Source: G963663495 sp963663495
Lineage (GTDB): Bacteria > Bacteroidota > Rhodothermia > Rhodothermales > Bin80
Assembly (NCBI GenBank): GCA_963663495.1
Contig: OY760427.1
Location: forward strand, 3,038,001 to 3,102,000
DNA: 64,000 nucleotides
Direction: 5' to 3'
Shown here one piece after another: positions 9,773 through 19,362 of the stretch (positions within the stretch are counted from its first letter, which is position 1; each line of letters begins with the position of its first letter). The notes under the pieces were generated by a model, which saw only the letters and a program-made list of their open reading frames with translations, had not been told where the DNA came from and did not search any database. The position numbers and the translations under genes were made by a program.

Positions 9773-10423
9773 ATGGCCCGGGGAATCAATAAAGCAATCT
9801 TAGTCGGCAATCTGGGACAAGACCCGGAAGTCCGCTATACCGGAAACGGCACAGCCGTGTGCAAGCTACGGCTTGCCACTACGGATGTCTACAAAGACCG
9901 CGAAGGCCAGCTTGTAGAAAAGACCGAATGGCACTCTGTCGTGGCGTGGAGTCGCTTGGCCGAAATTTGCGGCCAATACTTGCGCAAAGGGTCAAAGATC
10001 TACGTTGAAGGTTCCTTGCAGACACGCTCGTGGGAAGGCAGGGACGGCAACACTCGATATACGACGGAGATACGGGCTAAGACCCTGTTGATGCTGGATC
10101 GTAACACGAATGCATCACAAGCACGTCAGGCCCCCAGCACACAAAATGATCACCGGCCCGCTAATAGCGGCCCCGCTACCACCAGCCCTAGTGCCTCCGG
10201 CACACCATGGGGAGAATCACCCCAACCCACCACTGAGACTCCTGCAGGCTCCGGCTCATCATGGGGAGAGTCACCACAACCATCAGCTACGACTCCCGCT
10301 GCCCCGAGCACATCGTGGGGACAATCGCCACAACCGAAGCCACAAACTTCGGACACTACCGGTCAGCAGAGCCCAACCAGCGACCTTCAGGGCGACCCCC
10401 TGTTGGATGATCTACCCTTCTAA
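9773..10423 (+). CDS. ssb: Single-stranded DNA-binding protein
   Basis: 216 residues. The N-terminal OB fold (about 1-110) is canonical: NKAILVGNLGQDPEVRYTGN, FxLAT-type strand 'LRLATTDVYKD', 'EWHSVVAWSRLAEICGQYLR', 'YVEGSLQTRSWEGRDG'. The disordered linker contains three imperfect repeats of a WG(E/Q)SPQP unit spaced by Thr/Pro/Ala/Ser-rich text. The protein ends in the acidic tip DDLPF that recruits partner proteins in replication and repair. The start is fixed by a strong Shine-Dalgarno. The stop is 19 bp from the stop of the convergent RRM gene. Confidence 0.97.
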   Translation: MARGINKAILVGNLGQDPEVRYTGNGTAVCKLRLATTDVYKDREGQLVEKTEWHSVVAWSRLAEICGQYLRKGSKIYVEGSLQTRSWEGRDGNTRYTTEIRAKTLLMLDRNTNASQARQAPSTQNDHRPANSGPATTSPSASGTPWGESPQPTTETPAGSGSSWGESPQPSATTPAAPSTSWGQSPQPKPQTSDTTGQQSPTSDLQGDPLLDDLPF

Positions 10424-10442
10424 CAGGACTTTCGATCCCAAG

Positions 10443-10775
10443 CTAGGAATCCCAGCCGCCCCTGCGTGATCCACCACGCGGTCCTCCACGGCCGTGGCTG
10501 AAGGGGTTCCCGCGAGGGCGATTCCGTTCTTCGGCCACGTTGACGCGGATCGTCCGGCCCTCATGCTGCGAACCATCTAGCCGCTTTTGCGCTTCGGTCG
10601 CCGCTTCGGCATCCTCGTAAGTAACAAACCCAAATCCTCTTGACCTACCTGTATCCCGGTCCTTGATAACGCGGGCATCAACGACAGTGCCGAACTGCTC
10701 AAAGTGTTCCCGGAGTTCCTTGTCATCAACGGCCCATGCCAAGCCGCCGACAAAAAGTTTGTTTTGCTGTCTCAT
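10443..10775 (-). CDS. RNA-binding protein with one RRM domain
   Basis: Start set at 10775 (MRQQNKLFVGGL), since the upstream extension to 10838 has no RRM content. 110 residues. One RNA-recognition motif fills residues 5-85: RNP2 is LFVGGL, RNP1 is RGFGFVTY, and 'EHFEQFGTVVDARVIKDRDTG' lies between them. The tail is Arg/Gly-rich (GRGGPRGGSRRGG), as in bacterial and cyanobacterial small RRM proteins thought to act in RNA metabolism or cold response. Convergent with ssb. Confidence 0.95.
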   Translation of the reverse strand: MRQQNKLFVGGLAWAVDDKELREHFEQFGTVVDARVIKDRDTGRSRGFGFVTYEDAEAATEAQKRLDGSQHEGRTIRVNVAEERNRPRGNPFSHGRGGPRGGSRRGGWDS

Positions 10776-11201
10776 ATAGGTGATTCCTGTTCTTTGGATG
10801 GGTTTCAGACAGCGTACAATATAACCACTGCCAGACAATCCTAGTGATTAGCACTTGACCGTCCGCGGGTACATCAGCATTTGGCGTACTAACAGGCTAG
10901 CAACTACCTTAGCCCTATGCCCCTGTACGTGCAAGTCGCCCACTGCGCCGTCGCGGATATCACTACGGCGTGACGCAGTGTACATTAAACGATCACTATG
11001 AGATACGGTCACTATGCGCATTCTTGCAGCCGGTCTGACGGGCAGTAATCGGACGGGCTACACTAGTTCTTCCGGTAGTCACACTGGCGCTTCCGCCATG
11101 TGATTCTGACACGGTAGCGATATCAACGCATATTGATTCGTATTTTGTCCACGTAAAATAGCGCCCAATAGTACAACCATGACCATTTAGGTCGGAGCAA
11201 T
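10776..11201. other. Intergenic region with a bulged inverted repeat
   Basis: 426 bp between the divergent RRM gene and the transporter gene, with no open frame of note. Bases 10941-10980 form an inverted repeat: CACTG plus CGCCGT on the left pair with ACGGCG and CAGTG on the right, with a 5-nt bulge and a 13-nt loop centred on GATATCAC. It has no T-run. It could be an operator or an RNA hairpin ahead of the transporter; nothing more can be said from sequence. Confidence 0.45.
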
Positions 11202-12575
11202 ATGACGACTACACGTGGGGAATTCAGCGGAAATTTAGGCTTCATTTTGGCCGCGGCAGGATCTGCCATCGGCTTAGGTAACATTTGGCGCTTCCCGTAC
11301 GCGGTGGGGGAAGGTGGAGGCGGCGCCTTTGTGTTGATTTATTTGGCCTTCGTGCTGGGTATCGGGCTACCCGTAATGTTGACAGAACTGGCGGTCGGGC
11401 GCACTACGGGGCGTAACCCCGTCGGAGCCCTGCGCCAGCTAGCACCCAATACACCGTGGAGACTCGTCGGAAGCCTCGGAGTGGTGACGGGCTTTGCCAT
11501 CTTGGCATTCTACTCGGTCGTCGCAGGTTGGATGTTAGGGTACTTGGGCAAGGCATTAACTGGAGGGCTAAGTTCAGCCGTTGACGCGGAATCCAGCCAG
11601 CTCGTTTTTGAATCCCTAGTCGAAAACCCATGGATGGGACTGCTATTGGCAGGCATATTCATCGCCCTCACAGTCTTCGTAGTCCGACGGGGTATCTCTG
11701 GTGGCATTGAAAGAATCACAACAATCTTGATGCCGGTGCTTCTTTTGCTCCTGGTCGTACTCGCAGTCAGATCATTGTTCCTGCCGAACGCCGGTGCTGG
11801 ACTGGCGTACCTGTTTAAGCCAGATTTTGCTGCGGTCAACTTTACTGTTGTAATGCAAGCCCTTGGGCAGGCTTTGTTCAGCCTTAGCCTCGGAATGGGA
11901 GCTATGATTACGTATGGATCCTACGTCCAGCGTACCCAAAACCTATGGAAGGCGGGGATCTCGGTTGCCATGTTTGATACGTTTATTGCTATTCTGGCCG
12001 GTCTCGTAATCTTTCCCGCATTGTTCTATGCCAATGCAGATCCATCCGGCGGGCCTGGTTTGGTCTTCGTGGTACTGCCCACGATCTTCAATTCAATGCC
12101 CGCAGGAAGTATCGTAGCGATCCTTTTCTTCGTCCTGATGACTATCGCGGCCCTAACCTCCACCATTGCGCTGCTGGAGGTCGTTGTCGCATACTTCGTA
12201 GATGAAAAAGGTTGGACACGCGGAATGGCCTCCATGGTCATCGGCGCAGCGTGCTTTGTACTTGCAGTCCCAAGTGCTCTTTCTACAGGTGCTGTGTCGT
12301 GGCTTGGCACGGGCGGTCTTTTCCAATGGGACTTCTTATCTCTGAACAACAACATTTGGGGAAATTATTCACTGAGCATCGGTGCCATACTGATCTGCAT
12401 TTTCGCTGGTTGGCAGTGGGGTATACCCAAGCTTGTTGAATCACTTTCAGAAGGGCGAGATGGAGGGTTCCCCTTACCTGCCCCGACGATGCTCGGCTTC
12501 CTAGTGAAGGTGATATGTCCGATTGCGGTCCTTATAGCACTCTTTTTCATCATCCTGACCGGGAATTATTTCTGA
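11202..12575 (+). CDS. Sodium-dependent transporter, NSS/SNF family
   Basis: 457 residues, typical for bacterial NSS members with 11-12 membrane helices. TM1 has the sodium and substrate signature SAIGLGNIWRFPYAVGEGGG, followed by GAFVLIYLAFVLGIGLPVMLTE. Later helices (VMQALGQALFSLSLGMGAM, ALTSTIALLEVVVAYFVDE) carry the TM6- and TM8-type residues. These proteins couple amino-acid or related substrate uptake to sodium in the cytoplasmic membrane; the substrate cannot be read. A GGAG sits about 8 nt before the ATG. Confidence 0.93.
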   Translation: MTTTRGEFSGNLGFILAAAGSAIGLGNIWRFPYAVGEGGGGAFVLIYLAFVLGIGLPVMLTELAVGRTTGRNPVGALRQLAPNTPWRLVGSLGVVTGFAILAFYSVVAGWMLGYLGKALTGGLSSAVDAESSQLVFESLVENPWMGLLLAGIFIALTVFVVRRGISGGIERITTILMPVLLLLLVVLAVRSLFLPNAGAGLAYLFKPDFAAVNFTVVMQALGQALFSLSLGMGAMITYGSYVQRTQNLWKAGISVAMFDTFIAILAGLVIFPALFYANADPSGGPGLVFVVLPTIFNSMPAGSIVAILFFVLMTIAALTSTIALLEVVVAYFVDEKGWTRGMASMVIGAACFVLAVPSALSTGAVSWLGTGGLFQWDFLSLNNNIWGNYSLSIGAILICIFAGWQWGIPKLVESLSEGRDGGFPLPAPTMLGFLVKVICPIAVLIALFFIILTGNYF

Positions 12576-12662
12576 TTTCCCAGGTCCATATTGCCGACCG
12601 GAACAGAACAAGGGATTGCTTTCCCACAGGGCTGCTTCAACGATTCTTAAACTCCTGTACCG

Positions 12663-13955
12663 GTGATCGAGCCCGGAGAGGGCATTACATTCCTGCTTCT
12701 GCTCTTGGCCTCCGCGGTCGTATCAGGGTCAGAAGTGGCCTTGTTTTCGCTTGACGCGACAGCTCAGGAAGAACTGCAGGGCAAAGATGATCGCTCCAGC
12801 CGTGTAGTTCTTGCGCTGCTTACCAAGCCGCGGAAACTGCTCATTACCATTCTCACTCTTAACACAGTGATCAATGTTTCTGCAGCCGTGCTGGCCGCAG
12901 TCATGACTGCCAGAGTAGCAGAATCCCGGGATTGGAGCCCTACCGTTGCGTTTACCGTGGAGGTTATCGCGCTCGCTTTTGTGCTCTTGGTGGTAAGTGA
13001 AATCACCCCCAAACTTGTGGCCTCAAGGCAGCCCGCAAAATACAGTCGCAGGGTCGCCGTCCCCCTCCGGCTCCTTCAATGGCTATTAAACCCTTTTGTA
13101 GCCATCGTCGCGCGATGGATGCAGCGTACACAAACCGGCTTTACACGAAAATTCATGCAGCATGATGTGCTGTCATCCGATGACGTAAAGATGATGGCAG
13201 AGATAGGTAGAGCCCATGGGTCTATTGACGACGACGAGCACGAATGGATCCGCTCCATCATGGATCTCGGCGAAACCCCCGTCAGGGCCGTAATGATCAG
13301 TCGGCTGGACATTACAGCACTTCCAATCACTTCCACGTTGGGCGAGGCTCTAGCACTGATACGATCCGCCGGGCACTCACGACTCCCGCTGTATGTGGAT
13401 CATCTGGACAATATTCTGGGCATCATATACGCGAAGGATCTTCTACCAATGCTACCCTTGCGTGAAAAACACCATCAGCGACCCGATTGGCGCCGAATGA
13501 TGCGCCCCCCTATGTTTGTACCCGCCGGAAAGAAGCTGGATGACCTTCTCCAGGATTTTCAACGCAAGAAAACCCACATCGCCATTGTGGTTGACGAGTA
13601 CGGCGGCACCGCCGGACTCGTCACACTTGATGATGTTCTGGAAGAGGTTGTCGGCGACTTTCGCGATGAACATGACGAGGATGAAGAACCAGAAATTCGC
13701 AAACTTGGCGAAGATTGCTACCGCGTGGACGCATCCATGAATCTTGACGATCTGAGCGAACTATTGCGCATAAACATTGATACAGAACACTTTGACTTTG
13801 AAACGCTCGGCGGATTAATACTTCACCTCGGAGGGGAGATCCCGGCAATAGGGGATACGGCAGAGTTCGAGTGCATGCAATTCTTGGTTGAAGCCGTCAA
13901 GAATAACCGAATTCGTCAAGTCCGAATCAATGTTGTCCCTCCGTCTGCAAAATGA
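12663..13955 (+). CDS. CNNM/HlyC-CorC family membrane protein with CBS domains
   Basis: 430 residues from a GTG start. The N-terminal DUF21/CNNM membrane domain (about 1-180; LLLLASAVVSGSEVALFSLD, LLITILTLNTVINVSAAVLA, SEITPKLVASRQP) is followed by 'MISRLDITALPITSTLGEAL', which opens a CBS pair that continues through 'HIAIVVDEYGGTAGLVTLDD' with 'VLEEVVGDFRDEHDED'. The C-terminal CorC_HlyC FAD-like domain ends the protein. Members are linked to Mg/Co efflux rather than hemolysis. It lies 87 bp after the transporter and 53 bp before purF on the same strand. Confidence 0.93.
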   Translation: MIEPGEGITFLLLLLASAVVSGSEVALFSLDATAQEELQGKDDRSSRVVLALLTKPRKLLITILTLNTVINVSAAVLAAVMTARVAESRDWSPTVAFTVEVIALAFVLLVVSEITPKLVASRQPAKYSRRVAVPLRLLQWLLNPFVAIVARWMQRTQTGFTRKFMQHDVLSSDDVKMMAEIGRAHGSIDDDEHEWIRSIMDLGETPVRAVMISRLDITALPITSTLGEALALIRSAGHSRLPLYVDHLDNILGIIYAKDLLPMLPLREKHHQRPDWRRMMRPPMFVPAGKKLDDLLQDFQRKKTHIAIVVDEYGGTAGLVTLDDVLEEVVGDFRDEHDEDEEPEIRKLGEDCYRVDASMNLDDLSELLRINIDTEHFDFETLGGLILHLGGEIPAIGDTAEFECMQFLVEAVKNNRIRQVRINVVPPSAK

Positions 13956-14008
13956 GAGCCTAACCCTTGCGTATATTGACACCAAGCATTGCCTCGGCTT
14001 GTACCCGT

Positions 14009-15505
14009 ATGAAGTCCGTAAACGACAACTGCGGTGTCTTTGGGATATTTAATGTTCCCGATGCCGCCAGGCTTACCTACTTTGGGTTACACGCTCTCCA
14101 GCACCGTGGACAAGAGTCCTGCGGCATCGTCACATCAATGTTCGACGAGGTCCGTAAGCGGCCGATAATGCCACTGCATAAGGACTTCGGTTTAGTGCTT
14201 GATGCCTTTAGCAGCCCCAGCATCTTCACGTCAACACTTCTCGGCGATGCAGCAATAGGCCATACGCGCTATTCTACCAGTGGTGCCTCTGAGAGCCGTG
14301 CGAATATCCAGCCGCTGCGTGTGCAGTACAAGCTTGGCAACCTTGCACTCTCACATAACGGAAACCTGTCCAATGTGCGCGAGCTCCGTGAGTCCTTCAG
14401 CGATCGGGGAACACTGTTCCAGTCTACTTCCGACAGTGAACTTGTCCTCCACTTAATTGCACAGAGCCGACGGCGCAAACAGGTTGACCAGATTCTGGAC
14501 GCCCTCTCGCAGATTGAGGGGGGATATGCACTGATTTTTCTCACCGACACCTCGCTGATCGCTGCACGCGACCCGAACGGCTTTCGCCCGTTGGCTCTGG
14601 GAATATATCCTCGCCCAACTGCGAGCGATGCCTACTGCGTAGCCAGCGAAACATGCGCTTTTGACCTGATCGGAGCCACATACGTTCGCGAAATTGAGCC
14701 CGGTGAAGTCGTAGTCATTGACCGCGAACATTGCGAAAGTGGTCATTTTGAAAGCATCAAGATTCCTAATCGACACGGCATTACCCAATGCATTTTTGAG
14801 TACGTGTACTTTGCGCGGCCAGATTCAAAGGTTTTTGGCGAAAACGTAGACAAAATCCGGCGGCGCTTTGGGAGACAGCTTGCCAATGATGCGCCAGTTC
14901 CCCGCGTTCGTGCCGAAGAAAAAGCCCCGGTCGTAATTTCGGTACCTGATTCCTCCAACACGGCCGCGTTGGGCTATGTCAATGAGTGTCAACGGCTAGG
15001 CTACCGCTGCCGGTACGAAATCGGGCTGATCCGCAATCATTATGTCGGCAGAACCTTTATTGCCCCCGGGCAAGACCGGCGAGAAATGAACGTGCGCTGC
15101 AAGTTCAACACTGTAGACGGTATCCTGAAAAACCGAATCGTAGTAGTGGTAGACGATTCCATCGTAAGAGGTACAACCGCTCGGCTCCTAGTAAGAATGA
15201 TCCGGGATGCAGGCGCACGCGAGGTGCATTTTAGGGTGGCATCGCCAACCGTCGTGAGCCCTTGCTTTTATGGCATGGATTTTCCCAGTCGCGAAGAACT
15301 GCTGTCCAGCCAGTTCGCAAACCTTGAAGACCTGGGAAATTGGCTCGAAGTTGACTCCTTGACCTACCTGTCCGTAGAAGGCATGCGGAAAGTAGTCGAC
15401 TCCACTCACGAGTCCCTTAGCTCAAACTCGTTCTGCGATGCCTGCTTTACCTGCAACTACCCCGTACCGATAGATATCACCGCAAGCAAAGAGGAGTACG
15501 ACTAG
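14009..15505 (+). CDS. purF: Amidophosphoribosyltransferase
   Basis: First committed step of purine synthesis: PRPP plus glutamine gives phosphoribosylamine. Start placed at ATG 14009 (MKSVNDNCGVFGIF); the frame also opens at a TTG at 13967, but that would put 14 extra residues before the domain. The N-terminal nucleophile Cys is in NCGVFGIF after a 7-residue propeptide, then HRGQESCGI and GHTRYSTSG. The PRPP loop is VVVVDDSIVRGTTARLL. The C-terminal CDACFTCNYP cysteines indicate the Bacillus-type enzyme with a [4Fe-4S] cluster. The stop overlaps the convergent gene's stop by 4 bp. Confidence 0.96.
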   Translation: MKSVNDNCGVFGIFNVPDAARLTYFGLHALQHRGQESCGIVTSMFDEVRKRPIMPLHKDFGLVLDAFSSPSIFTSTLLGDAAIGHTRYSTSGASESRANIQPLRVQYKLGNLALSHNGNLSNVRELRESFSDRGTLFQSTSDSELVLHLIAQSRRRKQVDQILDALSQIEGGYALIFLTDTSLIAARDPNGFRPLALGIYPRPTASDAYCVASETCAFDLIGATYVREIEPGEVVVIDREHCESGHFESIKIPNRHGITQCIFEYVYFARPDSKVFGENVDKIRRRFGRQLANDAPVPRVRAEEKAPVVISVPDSSNTAALGYVNECQRLGYRCRYEIGLIRNHYVGRTFIAPGQDRREMNVRCKFNTVDGILKNRIVVVVDDSIVRGTTARLLVRMIRDAGAREVHFRVASPTVVSPCFYGMDFPSREELLSSQFANLEDLGNWLEVDSLTYLSVEGMRKVVDSTHESLSSNSFCDACFTCNYPVPIDITASKEEYD

Positions 15506-16014
15506 GGGCGGTCAGGCGGATCATTGCACTCCAACCCTCGGTCCGTATCCGCAAGGTAGGTGATGCGCCACCCATCGTCGGAACGGTAAAATTGCATCGA
15601 ATTGACCCCGCAATGGTGCAGGTCTTCACCCACGTAAAACGCGTACTCCATCCACGCCGTAGCTAAGCGGCCATCAACATTGATTCGGACATCCCAAATT
15701 TGTTCGTCCCAGACTGCATCCCTTGGGGCTACAGTAGCGCGAACAAAACCATCAACAGGCCAGCTCCGGTACTCTTCCTCCATAGCCCTGCCCATCCGTG
15801 CATCCTCATGAAACACGCCGGCGACCATGCTACTGTCACTGGCGCGCATACCATCAAACAACTGATCAATCACTTGCCGAATTTCCTTAGTATGGTCTTG
15901 AGCGCTGGCAACCATCGCACTGCCAACAAGCAACGCTCCGAGCAAGCACGATCTGATCTCTTCCACCATGATTTGTGCTAATACCTTCAAAGGATTGGTC
16001 GCAGGAATTACCAT
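15502..16014 (-). CDS. Secreted NTF2-like (SnoaL/DUF4440-type) protein
   Basis: 170 residues; an internal ATG at 15969 gives a shorter form. A hydrophobic export signal (CLLGALLVGSAMVASAQD) precedes a compact domain with IRQVIDQLFDGMRASDSSMV, 'FHEDARMG', 'VRATVAPRDAVWDEQIWDVR', 'GRLATAWMEYAFYVGEDLHH' and 'DDGWRITYLADT'. This is the cone-shaped fold of the SnoaL/DUF4440 group, in which family members bind small molecules or are of unknown role. No conserved catalytic dyad can be assigned. It overlaps purF tail to tail by 4 bp. Confidence 0.75.
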   Translation of the reverse strand: MVIPATNPLKVLAQIMVEEIRSCLLGALLVGSAMVASAQDHTKEIRQVIDQLFDGMRASDSSMVAGVFHEDARMGRAMEEEYRSWPVDGFVRATVAPRDAVWDEQIWDVRINVDGRLATAWMEYAFYVGEDLHHCGVNSMQFYRSDDGWRITYLADTDRGLECNDPPDRP

Positions 16015-16113
16015 GAAGGTCCGCTATCCGCAGACCGCGGGACAGCCCCCTAAATCCTTTGGCTGCCGCCTGTCCCGCCCCACATAGCAGTACGTTACGG
16101 TACTGTTTCAGCA

Positions 16114-17355
16114 ATGTTGCCGATCCGACAAGCCTGTAACACATCAAAAGCAATCACTACTCGCCAGTTCAGCACCAGCGCCGCAATACCAGACGTTACC
16201 CGAAAGCGTTGCGAGGACGGAAAAACCGGACACTGTTTTAATGCCGACGAACTGGTACGATACCAGCGCCATTTCGCGTTACCCCACGTTGGGATTCGTG
16301 GACAAGCCCGGCTTAAGAGGGCCTCGGTCCTGATAATTGGAGCCGGCGGACTTGGGTCACCCTTGGCGATACATCTCGCGTCCGCCGGCGTGGGTAGGAT
16401 TGGGCTGGTGGACTTTGATATCGTCGAGACATCCAACCTGCATCGCCAACCATTGCATGGCGCCTCCGATGTAGGGCGCAAGAAAACAGCTTCTGCTCTT
16501 GACACGGTAAAGGAGATAAACCCCCATGTCGCAATTGAGACGTACGATGTTCGCTTCCAGGAAAGCAATGCCGTAGCGCTCGTGCGCGATTACGATATCG
16601 TAACGGACGGCACAGATAATTTTGCTACGCGCTACCTGGTAAACGATGCATGCTGCGTAGCAGGCAGGCCCAACGTTTACGGATCCGTCTACCGATTTGA
16701 AGGACAAGTGTCAGTCTTTGCACATTCCGGAGGCCCATGTTATCGGTGCCTTTTCCCGACGCCCCCACCATCACGCCTTATTCCCTCGTGCGCGGACGGA
16801 GGTGTACTCGGAGTCTTACCCGGAATCATCGGTTCGCTGCAGGCGAACGAGGTTTTAAAAATCATCCTTGAGATTGGCGAGCCATTGGTTGGTCGCCTGC
16901 TCCTATTCGATGCGCTTTCCAGCCGGTTTCAGCTCCACAAAGTTGCGCGCGACCCCAGCTGCATAACCTGTTCCGGCGCCCCTTTCACCATTACTTCCGA
17001 ACAAACCATGTGTCCATCTTCTACAGACGAAGTACCGGAAATCACCCCTACTGAGCTGCACACTCTTCAACAGCAAGCTGACAGCCCATTCCTGTTGGAT
17101 GTTCGGAATAAATTTGAGGTAATAATCGCGGACATCGGAGGCGATCAACTGATCCCGATTCAAGAACTTCCCGATCGCCTCGGGGAGATCCGCGCGGATC
17201 CAGCTGATGTAGTAGTTGCGTTCTGCCGCACAGGTGTCCGCAGTATTGAGGCCGTAAGAATACTACTGGATGCCGGCTTTGAAAAGGTAATGAGCCTAAA
17301 GGGAGGTACAAACGACTGGAGTCGGGAGATTGACCAGACCATTCCGATCTATTAG
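16114..17355 (+). CDS. MoeB/ThiF-type adenylyltransferase fused to rhodanese domain
   Basis: 413 residues. After a ~45-residue extension of unclear value (the start is uncertain) come the E1-like domain marks: LVRYQRHFALPHVG, GAGGLGSPLAIHLASAGVG, DFDIVETSNLHRQ, 'TDGTDNFATRYLVNDAC', and a CYRC...CITC zinc site. The C-terminal ~100 residues are a rhodanese domain with LLDVRNKFEV and the active-site loop FCRTGVRS, giving a Cys persulfide acceptor. The architecture is MoeZ-like: it adenylates the C-terminus of a sulfur carrier (ThiS, MoaD or a similar protein) and hands on sulfur. No carrier gene is adjacent. Confidence 0.93.
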   Translation: MLPIRQACNTSKAITTRQFSTSAAIPDVTRKRCEDGKTGHCFNADELVRYQRHFALPHVGIRGQARLKRASVLIIGAGGLGSPLAIHLASAGVGRIGLVDFDIVETSNLHRQPLHGASDVGRKKTASALDTVKEINPHVAIETYDVRFQESNAVALVRDYDIVTDGTDNFATRYLVNDACCVAGRPNVYGSVYRFEGQVSVFAHSGGPCYRCLFPTPPPSRLIPSCADGGVLGVLPGIIGSLQANEVLKIILEIGEPLVGRLLLFDALSSRFQLHKVARDPSCITCSGAPFTITSEQTMCPSSTDEVPEITPTELHTLQQQADSPFLLDVRNKFEVIIADIGGDQLIPIQELPDRLGEIRADPADVVVAFCRTGVRSIEAVRILLDAGFEKVMSLKGGTNDWSREIDQTIPIY

Positions 17356-17568
17356 AATGCACATGCCGAGAAATTGCTGACGCAGCACGAAGGCATGACG
17401 CTGCGCGGCGTGTATCACCGGGATCACAGTACGCTTAGCCTGCGCATAATGGCGGCCACCATGGAAGACATAAGACCTCTATCCGATCAATAAAGCTCCC
17501 CGAACAATCCACCAACACCAACTCGGACGTGGTGAACTTGGACTCCTTTGGTCAAGAGCCGCGCAAAC

Positions 17569-19362
17569 CTAATCTATTCCATACTGCTGAACCATCTCAT
17601 CAGGCGACAGTGCGCGGGCTCGGGCATCCGGCAGCGAAGACCTGAGTACCAGGCATGAGCCCATGGCAAGTGCGTCCATATGTGTTGCCAGGAAACACCG
17701 TAAGGCATCCGATGGGGTACAGACAATCGGCTCACTTCGCACATTAAAGCTGGTATTGACCAGTACCGGGCAGCCTGTACGCAGCTCAAATGCGCGGAGT
17801 AATCGCGCAAAGGCCGGATTTGATTTCGCAGTCACGGTTTGGACTCTCGCCGATCCATCAACATGCGTCACTGCCGGCAGCACGGAGTCGATGCTTCTAC
17901 CCCAACCCGACCTGTCCTGCACCGCACCACGCACGGCAGATATAAGCAGCATGTACGGCCCCACTTCGCCCTCAAAATACTCCTCCGCATCCTCTTCCAA
18001 TACACTTGGTGCAAACGGCCGAAAATTCTCCCTGAACTTGATGGCCTGGTTTACGTGGCGCTGCGTGTCCCTTCCACGAGGATCCGCCAGGATGCTTCGA
18101 TTCCCAAGCGCTCGTGGTCCGTACTCCATGCGCCCCTGAAACCATCCTACAACCTTTCCCACAGCCAACAACCCAGCCACCGTATGACACATCTCGTTCT
18201 GCTGCAACTCCTCAAAGGGTATACAGCTTTCCTCCAGGATTTTCCTGATTTCTGCATCCGCAAAGGACGGACCGAGAAGTGATCCTTGCATCGCATCATC
18301 GGGATGAGCGTCCCGAGATCCCGCAGCGTATTCGTACCATGCAATGGTCGCAGCTCCCAATGCACCGCCAGCGTCGCCTGGAGCAGGCTGAATCCAGATC
18401 TTCTTGAATGAGGTTGAGGATAGAATGCGAGCATTGGCTACGCAGTTCAGAGCCACGCCCCCGGCAAGGCACAGATTGTTCTCATTCGTTTCTGCGCGTA
18501 CATGCCGCGCAATCCCCACTAACGCCTCCTCCATTACGACTTGAACGGAACGTGCGATGTCCATATCCCGGGATGTCAACGCACTCTCCGGAACACGCGG
18601 TGGCCCACCAAACAAACGCGAAAGCCGCCGCCCAACCATACGGCGTCCGTGAGGGTAGGTGAAGTATTTCATGTTCAGCCGAAATGACCCATCCTGCTTT
18701 AATTCAATCAGGTTGTCCCGGATGACTCCCTCATAGGACGGTTCACCGTACGGTGCCAATCCCATGAGCTTGTACTCTCCAGAGTTCACTCGAAAGCCGC
18801 AGAAATACGTTAAGGCACTGTACAGCAGTCCCAGCGAGTGCGGAAAGCGGATCTCAGAAGCTATCTCAAGGGAAGCGCCTTTGCCCTGTCCCCACGATGT
18901 GGTGGTCCATTCTCCCACACCATCTGTGGTCATGATTGCAGCGCGAGAAAACGGAGATGGATAAAAAGCGCTGGCGGCATGACTGTGGTGATGCTCCGGA
19001 TACAGAATCCGTCCGCTGTAATTGAGCTCCCTGGACAGCAGATCCGGAATCCACAGCTTCCTTCGAATCCAAATTGGCATGGCGCGCATGAATGACCATG
19101 CGCCGACCGGGGCGTAGCTCAAGTATGTTTCCAGGAGTCGTTCAAGTTTCAGGAAAGGCTTTTCATAAAACGCCACGAGATCCAGATCTGCCGTTGTAAC
19201 CCTTCCCTCCCGCAGGCAGTAGTCTATCGCCTGACGGGGAAATGATAAGTCATGCTTCTGCCGAGTAAAACGCTCCTCTTGTGCTGCAGCCACTATGCGG
19301 CCATCCCTCAACAAGCACGCTGCGGCATCATGATACCAGCAGGAAAGGCCAAGAATCGTCAC
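17569..19362 (-). CDS. Carbamoyltransferase (NodU/TobZ/CmcH family)
   Basis: 597 residues from a GTG at 19362 that overlaps the stop of valS (GTGA), so the two are probably translationally coupled. The N-terminal Kae1-like domain has MTILGLSCWYHDAAACLL, AAQEERFTRQKHD and the metal-binding HHSHAASAFYPSPF. The central YrdC-like/C-terminal domain includes 'LAGGVALNCVANA', 'WFQGRMEYGPRALGNRSILA' and 'FRPFAPSVL'. Members transfer a carbamoyl group from carbamoyl phosphate to hydroxyls on sugars or antibiotics. The acceptor is unknown; linkage to valS rather than a biosynthetic cluster suggests a housekeeping or envelope sugar role. Confidence 0.93.
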   Translation of the reverse strand: MTILGLSCWYHDAAACLLRDGRIVAAAQEERFTRQKHDLSFPRQAIDYCLREGRVTTADLDLVAFYEKPFLKLERLLETYLSYAPVGAWSFMRAMPIWIRRKLWIPDLLSRELNYSGRILYPEHHHSHAASAFYPSPFSRAAIMTTDGVGEWTTTSWGQGKGASLEIASEIRFPHSLGLLYSALTYFCGFRVNSGEYKLMGLAPYGEPSYEGVIRDNLIELKQDGSFRLNMKYFTYPHGRRMVGRRLSRLFGGPPRVPESALTSRDMDIARSVQVVMEEALVGIARHVRAETNENNLCLAGGVALNCVANARILSSTSFKKIWIQPAPGDAGGALGAATIAWYEYAAGSRDAHPDDAMQGSLLGPSFADAEIRKILEESCIPFEELQQNEMCHTVAGLLAVGKVVGWFQGRMEYGPRALGNRSILADPRGRDTQRHVNQAIKFRENFRPFAPSVLEEDAEEYFEGEVGPYMLLISAVRGAVQDRSGWGRSIDSVLPAVTHVDGSARVQTVTAKSNPAFARLLRAFELRTGCPVLVNTSFNVRSEPIVCTPSDALRCFLATHMDALAMGSCLVLRSSLPDARARALSPDEMVQQYGID

